From an archaeon (GTDB lineage Archaea; Nanobdellota; Nanobdellia; Woesearchaeales; UBA9642), in assembly GCA_020057295.1 (NCBI GenBank), contig JAGVGF010000001.1, positions 1 through 64,000 on the forward strand: 64,000 nucleotides of DNA, read 5' to 3'. The notes beneath the pieces are model-generated. The model saw only the letters and a list, made by a program, of their open reading frames with translations, ran no database searches and was not told the DNA's origin. Of the stretch, positions 38,183 to 47,000 are shown piece by piece (position 1 is the stretch's first letter; every line of letters begins with the position of its first letter). The position numbers and the translations under genes were made by a program.

Positions 38183-39379
38183 ATGTTATTTTTCAAGAAG
38201 AAAGGACAAGCAACAGATAATATTAATGATTCTGAAGCTGAAAAATTGACTGCGGATACTATTCCTACAGTTAGTGGTAGAGGTAATGCTGATGTTGATT
38301 TGCTTAAAGCTAAAATCATTGCTCAGGAAGAATATCGTAAAACAATTATTGAACGATTAAATAGACAGTCTGAAGAGATTGGTGAATTGCGTGCTGGGCT
38401 TGTTAATTCTCAACATGATCTTGAAAAATTAAAAGTTCAGACTGAGAAGACTATAAGTAAGGTTGAGGAAGTTAAACCTGAAGGATTATTTTTAGAGGTT
38501 AAGCATGTTGATGCTAAGATTGAGACATTAAAGGCTAAGATTTCTTTGGTTGATGATGTTAATACTAAGATTCGTGAGGAATTGCGTGATATTCGTGAGA
38601 GTGTTAAGGGTTTTAGGGGTTTGAATGAAGTTTTAAAGCTTGGTGAAGATGTTAAGGTTGATGTTACAACTTTTAGAAAGATTGAGGCTTCAGTTAATAA
38701 GGATGCTGCTAAGGTTGAAAATATCTTTGTAACATTACAAAAAACTCTTAGCGACATTCAACGTGCTAGAAATAGTATTGAGTATATTGATGAGAATCAG
38801 AAAAAATTAGATAAACAGTTGAATGAGTTGAATGAAAAAATTGTTTCTATGGCGCGTAAGGAAGATTTAGTTGATTTAAAGAGCAGTGTTAATAAAAATT
38901 TAGTATATTTAGATAAGGAGATGGATAAAATTAGAGCTATTGATACTAAGGTTACTTTGAATATTAGTAAGATGGATCAACGTCAGGCACAGATTGATGC
39001 GTTGCAGGAAAAATTAGCTAGTACTATTAGTTCTAGTGATATTAAGAAGATGGTTGAGATTGAGTCTGAATTCAAGGAATTAAAAGGGAAGGTTGTTAAT
39101 ACTGTTGATAAGGACTCTTTTACTGATTTGCGTTATATGGTTATGAAGGATATGGGTAATTTGTCTCGTAAGTTTGATCAGGAGCGTCGTGTGTTGTCTC
39201 GTAGTGTTAGTACTGCACAATCTTATCGTAAGCAGACTGTTGCTGTTGCTAGGCTTGAGAGTAAATTATCTAAGGAGAATGATAAATTAAAGCGTGAAGT
39301 TAAAATGTTGCGTGATCAATTATCATCTACAGGCAGAGATATTAAAGCATTGCAAAAGATAATAAAGAAAAACAAGTAA
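38183..39379 (+). CDS. Cytosolic coiled-coil protein next to the giant gene
   Basis: This 398-residue protein starts MLFFKKKGQ and is then almost entirely charged coiled coil (about residues 40-395). It has long stretches of Leu/Ile/Val heptads such as LDKQLNELNEKIV and LSKENDKLKREVKMLRDQL, and a basic end KIIKKNK. No signal peptide or membrane helix is seen. It lies 23 bp after the giant gene with a good GAGGTG ribosome-binding site, so it is very likely co-transcribed. It may scaffold the cytosolic ATPase part of that protein; this is inference from position. No named family is recognised. Confidence 0.75.
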   Translation: MLFFKKKGQATDNINDSEAEKLTADTIPTVSGRGNADVDLLKAKIIAQEEYRKTIIERLNRQSEEIGELRAGLVNSQHDLEKLKVQTEKTISKVEEVKPEGLFLEVKHVDAKIETLKAKISLVDDVNTKIREELRDIRESVKGFRGLNEVLKLGEDVKVDVTTFRKIEASVNKDAAKVENIFVTLQKTLSDIQRARNSIEYIDENQKKLDKQLNELNEKIVSMARKEDLVDLKSSVNKNLVYLDKEMDKIRAIDTKVTLNISKMDQRQAQIDALQEKLASTISSSDIKKMVEIESEFKELKGKVVNTVDKDSFTDLRYMVMKDMGNLSRKFDQERRVLSRSVSTAQSYRKQTVAVARLESKLSKENDKLKREVKMLRDQLSSTGRDIKALQKIIKKNK

Positions 39380-39403
39380 AAAATTTAAATTTTTATTTTT
39401 TTT
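39380..39403. terminator. T/A-rich terminator between convergent genes
   Basis: The 22-bp gap holds an A-run and a run of eight Ts (39396-39403), serving as a U-tract for the coiled-coil transcript. The A-run gives a U-tract for the pirin transcript on the other strand. No GC hairpin is needed in archaea. Confidence 0.5.
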
Positions 39404-40097
39404 ATAATATATCAAATAGTAAAAGTTCTGCATCATCTTTAGAAATTATGTTTATGGATTTTTCTTGTTCTATGGATGCACCATCACCTTTTCCAAGAGT
39501 GATATCATTAATGCTTATCTCTCCAGAAATCACTTGAATCCATACTCCTCTGCCTTTTTCAATATTGTAAGATATATTCTTTCCCTTCTCCATTATAGAT
39601 GAAAATAATAATACATCTTGGTTTATTATTAATGAATTTTTTCTTCCGTCATTTGATACTAATAAACATAAATTATTTTTTTTATTCTTTTCTGCAAATT
39701 TTTTCTCATCATATCTTGGTTTCAATCCTTTTTTTGATGGAATAATCCATATTTGAAGTAAGTGTACTAGTTTTTTTGAATCATTAATCTCGCTATGTTC
39801 AACACCTGTTCCCGCAGTCATAACTTGAACATCACTACGCTTAATACTAGATGTTGTTCCAGTACTATCAGTATGCGAGAGTTCTCCATCAACTATATAT
39901 GTTATAATTTCCATATCCTTATGTGGATGAGTATCAAAACCTTGTTGTGAGATAACAACATCTTCATTAATCACGCGTAGAGTCCTAAAGGACATGTGTT
40001 TTGTATCATTGTATGTATTAAAAGAAAATGTATGATATGTGTTTAACCATCCATAATCAAAGTGTCCCCTATCTTCTGACTTTCTGATTGTAATCAT
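39402..40097 (-). CDS. Pirin family cupin protein
   Basis: This 231-residue bicupin matches pirin/YhhW. The N-terminal signature is RGHFDYGWLNTYHTFSF. The metal-site motif is GFDTHPHKDMEIITYIVDGEL, with His ligands and Glu, and MTAGTGVEHSE supplies the last ligands. Some bacterial relatives show quercetin dioxygenase activity and others act in regulation; the function here is open. The C-terminal cupin is degenerate as usual. The start region (MITIRKSEDRGHF) fits the family. Confidence 0.92.
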   Translation of the reverse strand: MITIRKSEDRGHFDYGWLNTYHTFSFNTYNDTKHMSFRTLRVINEDVVISQQGFDTHPHKDMEIITYIVDGELSHTDSTGTTSSIKRSDVQVMTAGTGVEHSEINDSKKLVHLLQIWIIPSKKGLKPRYDEKKFAEKNKKNNLCLLVSNDGRKNSLIINQDVLLFSSIMEKGKNISYNIEKGRGVWIQVISGEISINDITLGKGDGASIEQEKSINIISKDDAELLLFDIL

Positions 40098-40169
40098 ATC
40101 TTAAGTAAATATATGCTGTTTATAAGAATTATGAAAGATACAATTAAGGGAATGCCTGTTATTTTAATC

Positions 40170-40640
40170 TTATTTTTCTAAAATCTTTTCCATTATCAGA
40201 GAAGTACCCTCTTCAAAAATAGTCTTATATCCTAACCTTTCATAAAGTTTAACTGCTCTACTATCTTTAAAAACTTTTAAATGAATCTTATTTAATTCAC
40301 GATATAATGTTTCTTGTTCAAGAATTTTCATAATTTGTGTTCCACAGCCTTTGCCTCTAATTTGTTCTAATAATTGTATGCTGATTAGATATCCATAATC
40401 GTCTTTAAATTTGAACTCCACATATCCCACACTAGAATTTTCACATTCTATAATTCTTATATTTTTCTGATGATGATTTTCTCCAAAAGATTTTTCGTTC
40501 CAAGATCCAAAATGTTTTTGAAATGATTCCCGCATATTTTCCTTGAATAGACTAAAGATAAATTCATAATCATCATCTTCAGCATCTCTAAGAATAAATC
40601 GACATTGGTTGATAACTATCTCTTGTCTTTCTTTTTTCAT
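40170..40640 (-). CDS. GNAT family N-acetyltransferase
   Basis: This 156-residue protein has the GNAT fold. Strand VGYVEFKFKDDYGYLISIQLL leads into the acetyl-CoA pyrophosphate loop QIRGKGCGTQIMK. The usual C-terminal LKVFKDSRAVKLYERLGYK follows, with the conserved Asn position replaced by Asp in FKDSRA. It transfers an acetyl group from acetyl-CoA to an amine; the substrate is unknown. It stands alone beside the pirin gene, with 72 bp between them on the same strand. Confidence 0.9.
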   Translation of the reverse strand: MKKERQEIVINQCRFILRDAEDDDYEFIFSLFKENMRESFQKHFGSWNEKSFGENHHQKNIRIIECENSSVGYVEFKFKDDYGYLISIQLLEQIRGKGCGTQIMKILEQETLYRELNKIHLKVFKDSRAVKLYERLGYKTIFEEGTSLIMEKILEK

Positions 40641-40700
40641 ACATTAATATTTTGCGTCTTTATTAAAAATGTTACTAGAATTATGTGATTATATTAAATC

Positions 40701-40717
40701 AGCCTCCAGCGAGAATT
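40701..40717. repeat. 17-bp direct repeat, copy 1 (tRNA 3'-end duplicate)
   Basis: AGCCTCCAGCGAGAATT is repeated exactly at 40782-40798, where it forms the 3' end of the tRNA-Thr-like gene. Here it follows GCGCAGGA, a weakened version of the T arm. Duplicated tRNA 3' ends are typical of integration scars or partial tandem duplication. Confidence 0.8.
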
Positions 40718-40781
40718 TCCTGCGCCTTTTAGTAAAAGTCGCATCAAAACTGAATGTTGAAATAAATTTCAAGCATTCTAA

Positions 40782-40899
40782 AGCCTCCAGCGAGAATTGC
40801 ACTCGCGACCTTCTGCTTACGTGCAAAATGAAATTTTGGATGTTCCAAAACTTTAGTTTTGATACTAGGCAGACGCAATAGCTACTATGCTATGGAGGC
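40782..40899 (-). tRNA. tRNA-Thr-like gene with a 45-nt insertion in the anticodon loop
   Basis: The minus strand folds as a tRNA. The acceptor stem is GCCTCCA/TGGAGGC (7 bp), the discriminator is T as in archaeal tRNA-Thr, the anticodon stem is TCTGC/GCAGA (5 bp), and the T stem is GCGAG/CTCGC (5 bp). Removing 45 nt from the anticodon loop leaves 73 nt. Every intron boundary that keeps T33 and a 7-nt loop gives anticodon CGT or AGT, both Thr; CGT (loop CTCGTAA) is the plausible one. The inserted piece itself folds (TTTTGGA/TCCAAAA plus outer CAAAA/TTTTG). The D loop lacks the GG pair, T55 is G, and a canonical bulge-helix-bulge is not convincing. It could be a degenerate gene. Confidence 0.5.
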
Positions 40900-40928
40900 A
40901 TATATTATATGATGTAATATTTTTAGAT

Positions 40929-40952
40929 GAGCTCACGCAGTTCGTGATGCTC
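40929..40952. other. Hairpin between the two tRNA genes
   Basis: GAGC-TCACG pairs with CGTGA-GCTC (9 bp with one bulged base) around a 5-nt loop. Together with the hairpin at 40971-40990 it lies just downstream of tRNA-Leu on the minus strand and upstream of the tRNA-Thr-like gene, so it may help processing or termination. Confidence 0.4.
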
Positions 40953-40970
40953 GTCAGTTTTTAGTGCAGG

Positions 40971-40990
40971 TTTTTTGCGTAAGCAAAAAA
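40971..40990 (-). terminator. Hairpin with T tract after tRNA-Leu
   Basis: TTTTTTGC and GCAAAAAA form a perfect 8-bp inverted repeat with a 4-nt loop. On the minus strand the tRNA-Leu 3' end is followed after two bases by a T run, a likely archaeal termination signal. Confidence 0.5.
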
Positions 40991-40992
40991 AG

Positions 40993-41078
40993 TGCGGAGG
41001 AAGGGATTCGAACCCTCGAACACACTAAGTGACAGGATCTTAAGTCCTGCGCATTTGACCAGGCTTTGCTACCTCCGC
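40993..41078 (-). tRNA. tRNA-Leu (anticodon TAA)
   Basis: This 86-nt gene has acceptor stem GCGGAGG/CCTCCGC with A discriminator. The anticodon arm is CAGGA-CTTAAGA-TCCTG with TAA in the loop. It has a long variable arm (CACT/AGTG) as expected for leucine, and T arm GAGGG-TTCGAAT-CCCTT. The 3' CCA is not encoded. It reads UUA codons, which are abundant in this AT-rich genome. Confidence 0.95.
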
Positions 41079-41176
41079 ATATAGCCTACGAAAAATCGGG
41101 ATATTTATAAAGTTAATTAGTAAACTTAATAAATTCCGTAAATTATATTTTGCTTAGTTTTCGAGGTATGATAAAA

Positions 41177-41629
41177 ATGGTAAAACTTGTAGAACCAAAA
41201 TCAATGGATGAATGTGTTTACTTCACTAATAGAAATATAGGAGAGAAATTCAATGGAACGGCAAGATGTTGGGTTTTCAGACAACAGTGTCCAAAATGTA
41301 AGAAGGCATTTATGGGTAAACCAGTAGTTGATGGAAAAGCAAAAATTCGTGCTTTAGAATATGTTTGTCCTAATTGTAAGTATACAGTAGAAAAAATGGC
41401 TTATGAAGAAGGATTAACAGCAAATGTAGATTATGTATGTCCAGCATGTTCTTTTCATGGCGGAATGGTTCTCCCTTTTAAGAGAAAGAAAGTTGAAGGT
41501 GTGCTAACATTAAGATTTCCGTGTGAAAAATGTAAAGGCCCAATCGATGTCACAAAAAAGATGAAAATTATAAAGAAGAAAGACAAGAAAGTAAAAGCTG
41601 CTCCAGTCGAAGATTTGGACGATGAATAA
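41177..41629 (+). CDS. Zinc-ribbon protein of unknown function
   Basis: This 150-residue protein has four Cys pairs (QQCPKCKK, YVCPNCKY, YVCPACSF, FPCEKCKG) that should form two zinc ribbons. It ends in a Lys-rich then acidic tail (KKKDKKVKAAPVEDLDDE). Such proteins often bind nucleic acid or ribosomes. Upstream in-frame ATGs exist at 41150 and 41168, but GAGGT at 41163-41167 is spaced correctly only for ATG 41177. It lies just before metG with its own T-rich terminator between them. I do not recognise a named family. Confidence 0.75.
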   Translation: MVKLVEPKSMDECVYFTNRNIGEKFNGTARCWVFRQQCPKCKKAFMGKPVVDGKAKIRALEYVCPNCKYTVEKMAYEEGLTANVDYVCPACSFHGGMVLPFKRKKVEGVLTLRFPCEKCKGPIDVTKKMKIIKKKDKKVKAAPVEDLDDE

Positions 41630-41660
41630 ATATTAATTTTCTATTTTTTTATTTTGATAA
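41630..41660 (+). terminator. T-rich terminator after the zinc-ribbon gene
   Basis: TTTTCTATTTTTTTATTTT directly follows the stop and precedes the metG TATA box. This fits archaeal oligo-T termination. Confidence 0.45.
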
Positions 41661-41662
41661 AA

Positions 41663-41672
41663 CTTTATAAAT
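41663..41672 (+). promoter_or_regulatory. TATA box of metG, predicting a leaderless transcript
   Basis: CTTTATAAAT lies about 26 nt before ATG 41693. There is no Shine-Dalgarno sequence, so transcription likely starts at the initiation codon, as for proS. Confidence 0.55.
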
Positions 41673-41692
41673 TCTAGTTTAATCATGATACT

Positions 41693-43897
41693 ATGTCTAT
41701 TAATACAAATCATTATAAGAAAATACTTGTAACAAGCGCGCTACCTTATGTAAATAATGTTCCACATTTAGGCACAATGATTTGTGTAATTAGTGCTGAT
41801 GTATATACAAGATTTCTTAGATTAATGCATAAAGATGTGATTTCTGTTTTAGGAACAGATGAACACGGTACAACTAGTGAAACTAAAGCAATAGAGGAGG
41901 GTTTGACTCCTAAACAATTATGTGATAAATATTCAGCATTACAGAAGGAGATATATGATTGGTTTAATTGTGAATTTGATTGTTGGGGAAGAAGCAGTAG
42001 CAAAGAAAATGCCGAGACAACAATCGAAGTATTTAATAAATTACATCAGAATGGATATATTTCTGAGGATACACTTGAACAATTATACTGCGAACAGGAT
42101 AAGAGATTTTTAGCGGACAGATTTGTTGAAGGAGAATGTCCTAAATGCCATTACGCAAATGCTCGTGGAGATCAATGTGAAAGTTGCGGAAATTTACTTG
42201 ATGCTAAAGAACTTATTAATCCAAAATGTAAAATCTGTAAAACTAAACCAATTGTAAAAGCATCAAGGCATTTATTTATTGATTTACCAAAGATAGAGCC
42301 AAAATTAAAAGAATGGATGAAATCTGTAGAGGGTGGATGGTCAGGCAATGCAAGAACGATGACCGAAGCATGGTTAAAAGAAGGCTTAAGACAACGATGT
42401 ATAACAAGGGATTTAAAATGGGGCATAAAAGTTCCATTAAAAGGTTTTGAAGATAAAGTATTCTATTCATGGTTTGATGCACCTATAGGCTATATAGGAA
42501 TAACAAGAGAAATAAAATCTGAAAATGACGAATGGAGAAAATGGTGGTTTAATAATAATGAAGTGAAATTAGTTCAATTCATGGGCAAGGATAATATACC
42601 ATTTCACACAATATTATTTCCAGCATTTTGTATAGGAACAAATGATCCATACACTTTAATGAAAGAAATAAGTGTAAATGAATATTTGAATTATGAAGGC
42701 GGACAATTTTCTAAGAGTAGAAATGTTGGAGTATTTGGCGATGATGCACAAAGTACAGGAATACCTGCAGATGTATTTAGATATTATTTAATGATTAATC
42801 GTCCGGAAAAGAGCGATACAGAATTTTCATGGAAAGATTTCCAAATAAAACATAATGCAGAAATAGTAGGAAATTTAGCAAATTTAGTCAATAGAACAGT
42901 TGTATTTTTGAATAGAAATTATGAATCAACAATTCCTGAGTCATCATTAGAAGACAAAGATCAAGCATTACTAGAAGATATACGTGCTATAGAAAAAAAG
43001 ATTTCAAATCTAATAGAAACTATAGATATTAAGGAAGCGTTAAAGGAAGTAATGCATATCTCAAAACTCGGTAATCAATATTTACAAGATAATGAACCAT
43101 GGAAGAATCCCGATAAGCAAAGAAACGCAACAACACTTGCAGTACTTGCAAACATTGTTAAGGATTTAGCAATATTAATATCACCGTACATGCCACTTGC
43201 CGCAAATAGTATTAAAGAACAATTAAATATTTCGAGACTAGATTGGGATGATTTAGGAAAATTAACATTACATCCAGGACATAAGATAAGTAATGCACAA
43301 TTACTGTTCAAAAAAATTGAAGATAAGGATGTTAATGAATTTAGAGAAAGATTTTCAGGGAAAAGAAAAAAATCTGAAAATAAAGAATCTGTTAGCACAT
43401 CTTCAAACGCCGTAATTGGTTTTGATAAACTACAATTACGTGTAGCAAAAATTGTTGGAGTAGAAAGACATCCTAATGCTGAAAAATTATATGTAGAAAA
43501 GTTAGATTTAGGCGATGAGTATAGAACAATAGTTTCAGGACTAGTTCCATATTACACGGTTGAAGAATTATTGAATAAGAATATTGTTGTTGTAACAAAT
43601 CTTGAGCCAGCAAATCTTCGAGGGGTAGAAAGTAACGGAATGCTGCTTGCTGCTGAAGAAAATGGGGTTGTAGGATTGTTAACAACACAAGGCGAACCAG
43701 GAGATTATGTATATATAGATTCTATGAATAATGTAAAATTGGAAACCATTAAAAATTTACCAAAGGTAAACATTAAAGAATTTTCTACAATAAAAATTTA
43801 TGTTAAAGATAAAAAAGTATTATGTGAAGGTAAAGAGTTGCAAACATCTAAAGGATTATTAAGTGTAGAGAAAGTTAATACAGGCAATGTAAGATAA
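41693..43897 (+). CDS. metG: Methionyl-tRNA synthetase with C-terminal tRNA-binding domain
   Basis: This 734-residue class I synthetase has the HIGH-type motif PHLG in TSALPYVNNVPHLG and the zinc-binding insertion with CPKC, CESC and CKIC pairs. The KMSKS-type loop is FSKSR in GGQFSKSRNVGVFG, and a helical anticodon-binding domain with NLVNRTVVFLNR follows. The last 120 residues or so form an EMAP-II/Trbp111-like OB domain (LQLRVAKIVGVERHPNAEKL). It charges initiator and elongator tRNA-Met. The C-terminal tRNA-binding domain is fused here, whereas it is separate in some archaea. The tail after the OB domain (about 45 residues) is of unknown role. Confidence 0.97.
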   Translation: MSINTNHYKKILVTSALPYVNNVPHLGTMICVISADVYTRFLRLMHKDVISVLGTDEHGTTSETKAIEEGLTPKQLCDKYSALQKEIYDWFNCEFDCWGRSSSKENAETTIEVFNKLHQNGYISEDTLEQLYCEQDKRFLADRFVEGECPKCHYANARGDQCESCGNLLDAKELINPKCKICKTKPIVKASRHLFIDLPKIEPKLKEWMKSVEGGWSGNARTMTEAWLKEGLRQRCITRDLKWGIKVPLKGFEDKVFYSWFDAPIGYIGITREIKSENDEWRKWWFNNNEVKLVQFMGKDNIPFHTILFPAFCIGTNDPYTLMKEISVNEYLNYEGGQFSKSRNVGVFGDDAQSTGIPADVFRYYLMINRPEKSDTEFSWKDFQIKHNAEIVGNLANLVNRTVVFLNRNYESTIPESSLEDKDQALLEDIRAIEKKISNLIETIDIKEALKEVMHISKLGNQYLQDNEPWKNPDKQRNATTLAVLANIVKDLAILISPYMPLAANSIKEQLNISRLDWDDLGKLTLHPGHKISNAQLLFKKIEDKDVNEFRERFSGKRKKSENKESVSTSSNAVIGFDKLQLRVAKIVGVERHPNAEKLYVEKLDLGDEYRTIVSGLVPYYTVEELLNKNIVVVTNLEPANLRGVESNGMLLAAEENGVVGLLTTQGEPGDYVYIDSMNNVKLETIKNLPKVNIKEFSTIKIYVKDKKVLCEGKELQTSKGLLSVEKVNTGNVR

Positions 43898-43977
43898 TGC
43901 TGAAGATAAATTTAGTTAAATTCTTAGGATATTTTTTATAGCCATAAATTATATGTTGTTATATGCTTAAAATAGCA

Positions 43978-43993
43978 ATATTTATAAATATAA
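43978..43993 (+). promoter_or_regulatory. TATA box of the envelope operon
   Basis: The strong AT box ATATTTATAAATATAA predicts a start near 44008 and a leader of about 27 nt carrying GAGGGTG (44024-44030) before the TTG start at 44035. It is the only strong promoter seen before the run of six genes to 58244. Confidence 0.55.
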
Positions 43994-44034
43994 AACCTGA
44001 GTTTTACATTAAATCGTTTAAGTGAGGGTGTGAG

Positions 44035-47000
44035 TTGAGAGTTAAAGTCTTAATATTACTATTTGCAATACTTTTAAGCGTGAATATCGTTTCTGCTACT
44101 CTGCTTATCAGAGGAGTATATGGAAGTGCAGAATTAAAAGGATATAGAGCTGCAAACGATACTGTACTAATTAATTTAACTTCTACAAGTGATGTAACAT
44201 CACCTAATGTTAGTTGTACTAAAATCGATGGTACTAATTATAATTGTATAATTACGGATTCTGCTTCTAAATCAATAATGTCATATCCTTTAAACAATAC
44301 TAATGGTGATTCAGCAACAGCCAGCATCAGTGTTGATAATAACATTGGTAGTGTAAGTTATACCATAAGTAATAGTGGTAGAGACATATTATTAGAATAT
44401 AATATACAAGATCTTGGATTCAATACTAATAATATTTGTTCAGGAATAAGTTCAGTAGATATATATGATGGTCAAAGCGTGATAAATACTATTTATATTA
44501 ATGGTTCGACTGGAACATGTATGTATACTGGCAAAACAAATTTAAGTATAGCAAATTCTGGTACTAGACCTATATCATTATTTGTTAAGGATAATGTAGG
44601 AAACACCAGAACTACTGTGCCTCAAAATGTTAGTGTAGATGTTAGCAATCCAATTATTAATAATGGTTTAGGAGTTAAATATGCTGGTAGAGATGAAGAG
44701 ATTGAAACAATAAGTAGCACAGCATCGTTCCTAGTAGATGTATATTTCAGTTTTACTGAAGATAATCCATCAAATATAACTTTAGACTTAAGCAATATTA
44801 ATAATAATCCAGCAATACAGTACGTTTATAGAAATTATGATGTTTCATTAAGTAATTGTCAAGTTAACACTAGTGAAACTATAAAAAGATATGATTGTAT
44901 ATTAAGAAGTATCCCGATGAAGACTTCTAGCAACACATTAAATATTAATGTCACAGTTTCCGATGTATTCGGAAATTATGAATCATCAACATTAACAAAA
45001 TCATTCACCATAGATGATGTTGTTCCACAAGTTTCTATACAGACAGATCATTGTGATACAAAAGGAAGATGCTATGTGAAGAATGGAATTAATAATTTCA
45101 CACTTAAATTTAATAAACAAAATTTTGATAAGAAAATGGTTTTCTTTAACGTTCCAGGATCCATATTTGGAATTAATAGGGTACAGAATTGTACAGCGGG
45201 AGAATGTACTGCAAGCGTACAATTAACATGTAGCAGTAACGAGTTTGAAGTTAGGATAACAAGTCAAGGAGCATTAATAAGTCAAGATGATGCAGGAAAT
45301 GTCATAGCAGATTATTCTACAACAATATACTGTGATAATAATGCTCCAACAATAGAAAATATAACTGTTAATAGTGTAACATCATCAGTATTGCAAGATG
45401 TAGTATCTGGAAGTACAATAACATTAACTGCTGCAGTTTCAGAATTTGAAAGTGATGAGATACTTGCATATGCGTGGCTTGATTTATTAAAAAATAGTAC
45501 GGAAAAAGGAACATGCGTTAAAAGAGGAAATTATAATGTAACATGTACATGGACCGTGAGTAATATTAATGCAGGATATTATCAAGCTAATGTATTATTC
45601 AATGTTAGTGATATTGCAGAAAATACTGCACAACAATCATATTCATTCAAAGTTTTTGGATTTAAAGGAGATAATGAAACTCCAGATAATATTGGAATAA
45701 GATTAAAGAATGTTTATCCAGAACAAATAAATAGAGTTGTATTAGATATGGCTACAAGTAATGCTATACCATATTATGTTTACGCAACATACGATTTAAA
45801 TGTTATTAAAGGTAATGAAATTAGTGTATTATATCAAAATATTGACATAAGCAAATGTACATACGTTGGAAGTTTAGGCACTGTAGGTGCAAACAACGTA
45901 TTTAGTGAAGTAAAAATAAATAATCCTTACGCCAAAGTTGATGAAGTAGGAAGAATAGACCTAAAATTTAATGATAATACCGATCCTAACATTCTAGATA
46001 ATGATTTTATTATATCATGTAATGTTTCAGTAATTGTTAAGGAAGGAAATGATATATTCAAAAACCCTCAACAATTACAATTAGATATTCCATTCACTCT
46101 TATTAACACAAAATTATGTAAAGTCGGTGAAGATTGTACTCCAGGAGCAGTATTTGGACAAAAAATTAAGGAAGTTGAAGATAATTGGCTTGTAAAAGCA
46201 GAATTAATGGGTACATTAAATAAATGGATACCAAAACTACAAAGCATATGTAAATTAAGAGATTATTTTGCAATGGCTAAATTTTTCACAAACTTAGCAA
46301 GTGTGGCAGCAAATGCTGTTGATATCTCATTAGGAACTGGAGGAACAACAGGACAAGGTCCAGTAAATGCATTCATACATATGAATGTAATTGATCAATG
46401 TTTATCAGGACCAAAAACAACTCCATTGACTGACGATACTTTGAATATGATGAAGGATAGAGATCCAAAAGCTTATCTGTCTGCTCTTCAATGGAATGCT
46501 CAGCTTCAAAATGAAAAGGATGCTGCTGATAAATGTTCTGGAATCATTGGTGATGCATGCGACTTTTTAAGTTGTAATATCGCTGGTCAGATTAATGGTT
46601 CAGATACAACTGGTAAAATTCCTGACCTTTTTGGCAAGGATGAAAAGAAAGGATTTGTAGAAAAATTCGGTTCTGAAGCAGCTTATGCTATTGATAGAAA
46701 TTCTGATGTTCCTGATGTAAGTAATAGTATGATGGCTGCTGTAACAACTAAATGTTATCCTGCAATGTATTATAATTTAAATAAATGGAGACAGACAGAT
46801 TGTAATTATTTATATTGTTTGAAGATGGCTTCATATTCTGGAACGGATATTGCTGCATGTGATAAAGCTAAGTTCGCTCAACAATGTTCAACAGTAGTTG
46901 GTGAAGCATTTGAATTACCAATTGCACGTAAAGTAAAGAATTGGATGAATGGTGCATCAGACTTAGTTAAGAACTCATTCCCATTAATGTTAACTTCAGG

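Noticed and set aside
40669-40881. 70-codon plus-strand frame across the tRNA-Thr-like region
   Set aside because: It runs through the duplicated tRNA 3' ends and the tRNA fold; the apparent repeat in its product (ASSENF/ASSENC) is just the 17-bp DNA repeat.
40782-40899. Canonical bulge-helix-bulge intron at position 37/38 of the tRNA-Thr-like gene
   Set aside because: The four-base-pair central helix expected for that position pairs at only two of four positions, and the resulting anticodon would start with A, which archaea do not use for Thr.
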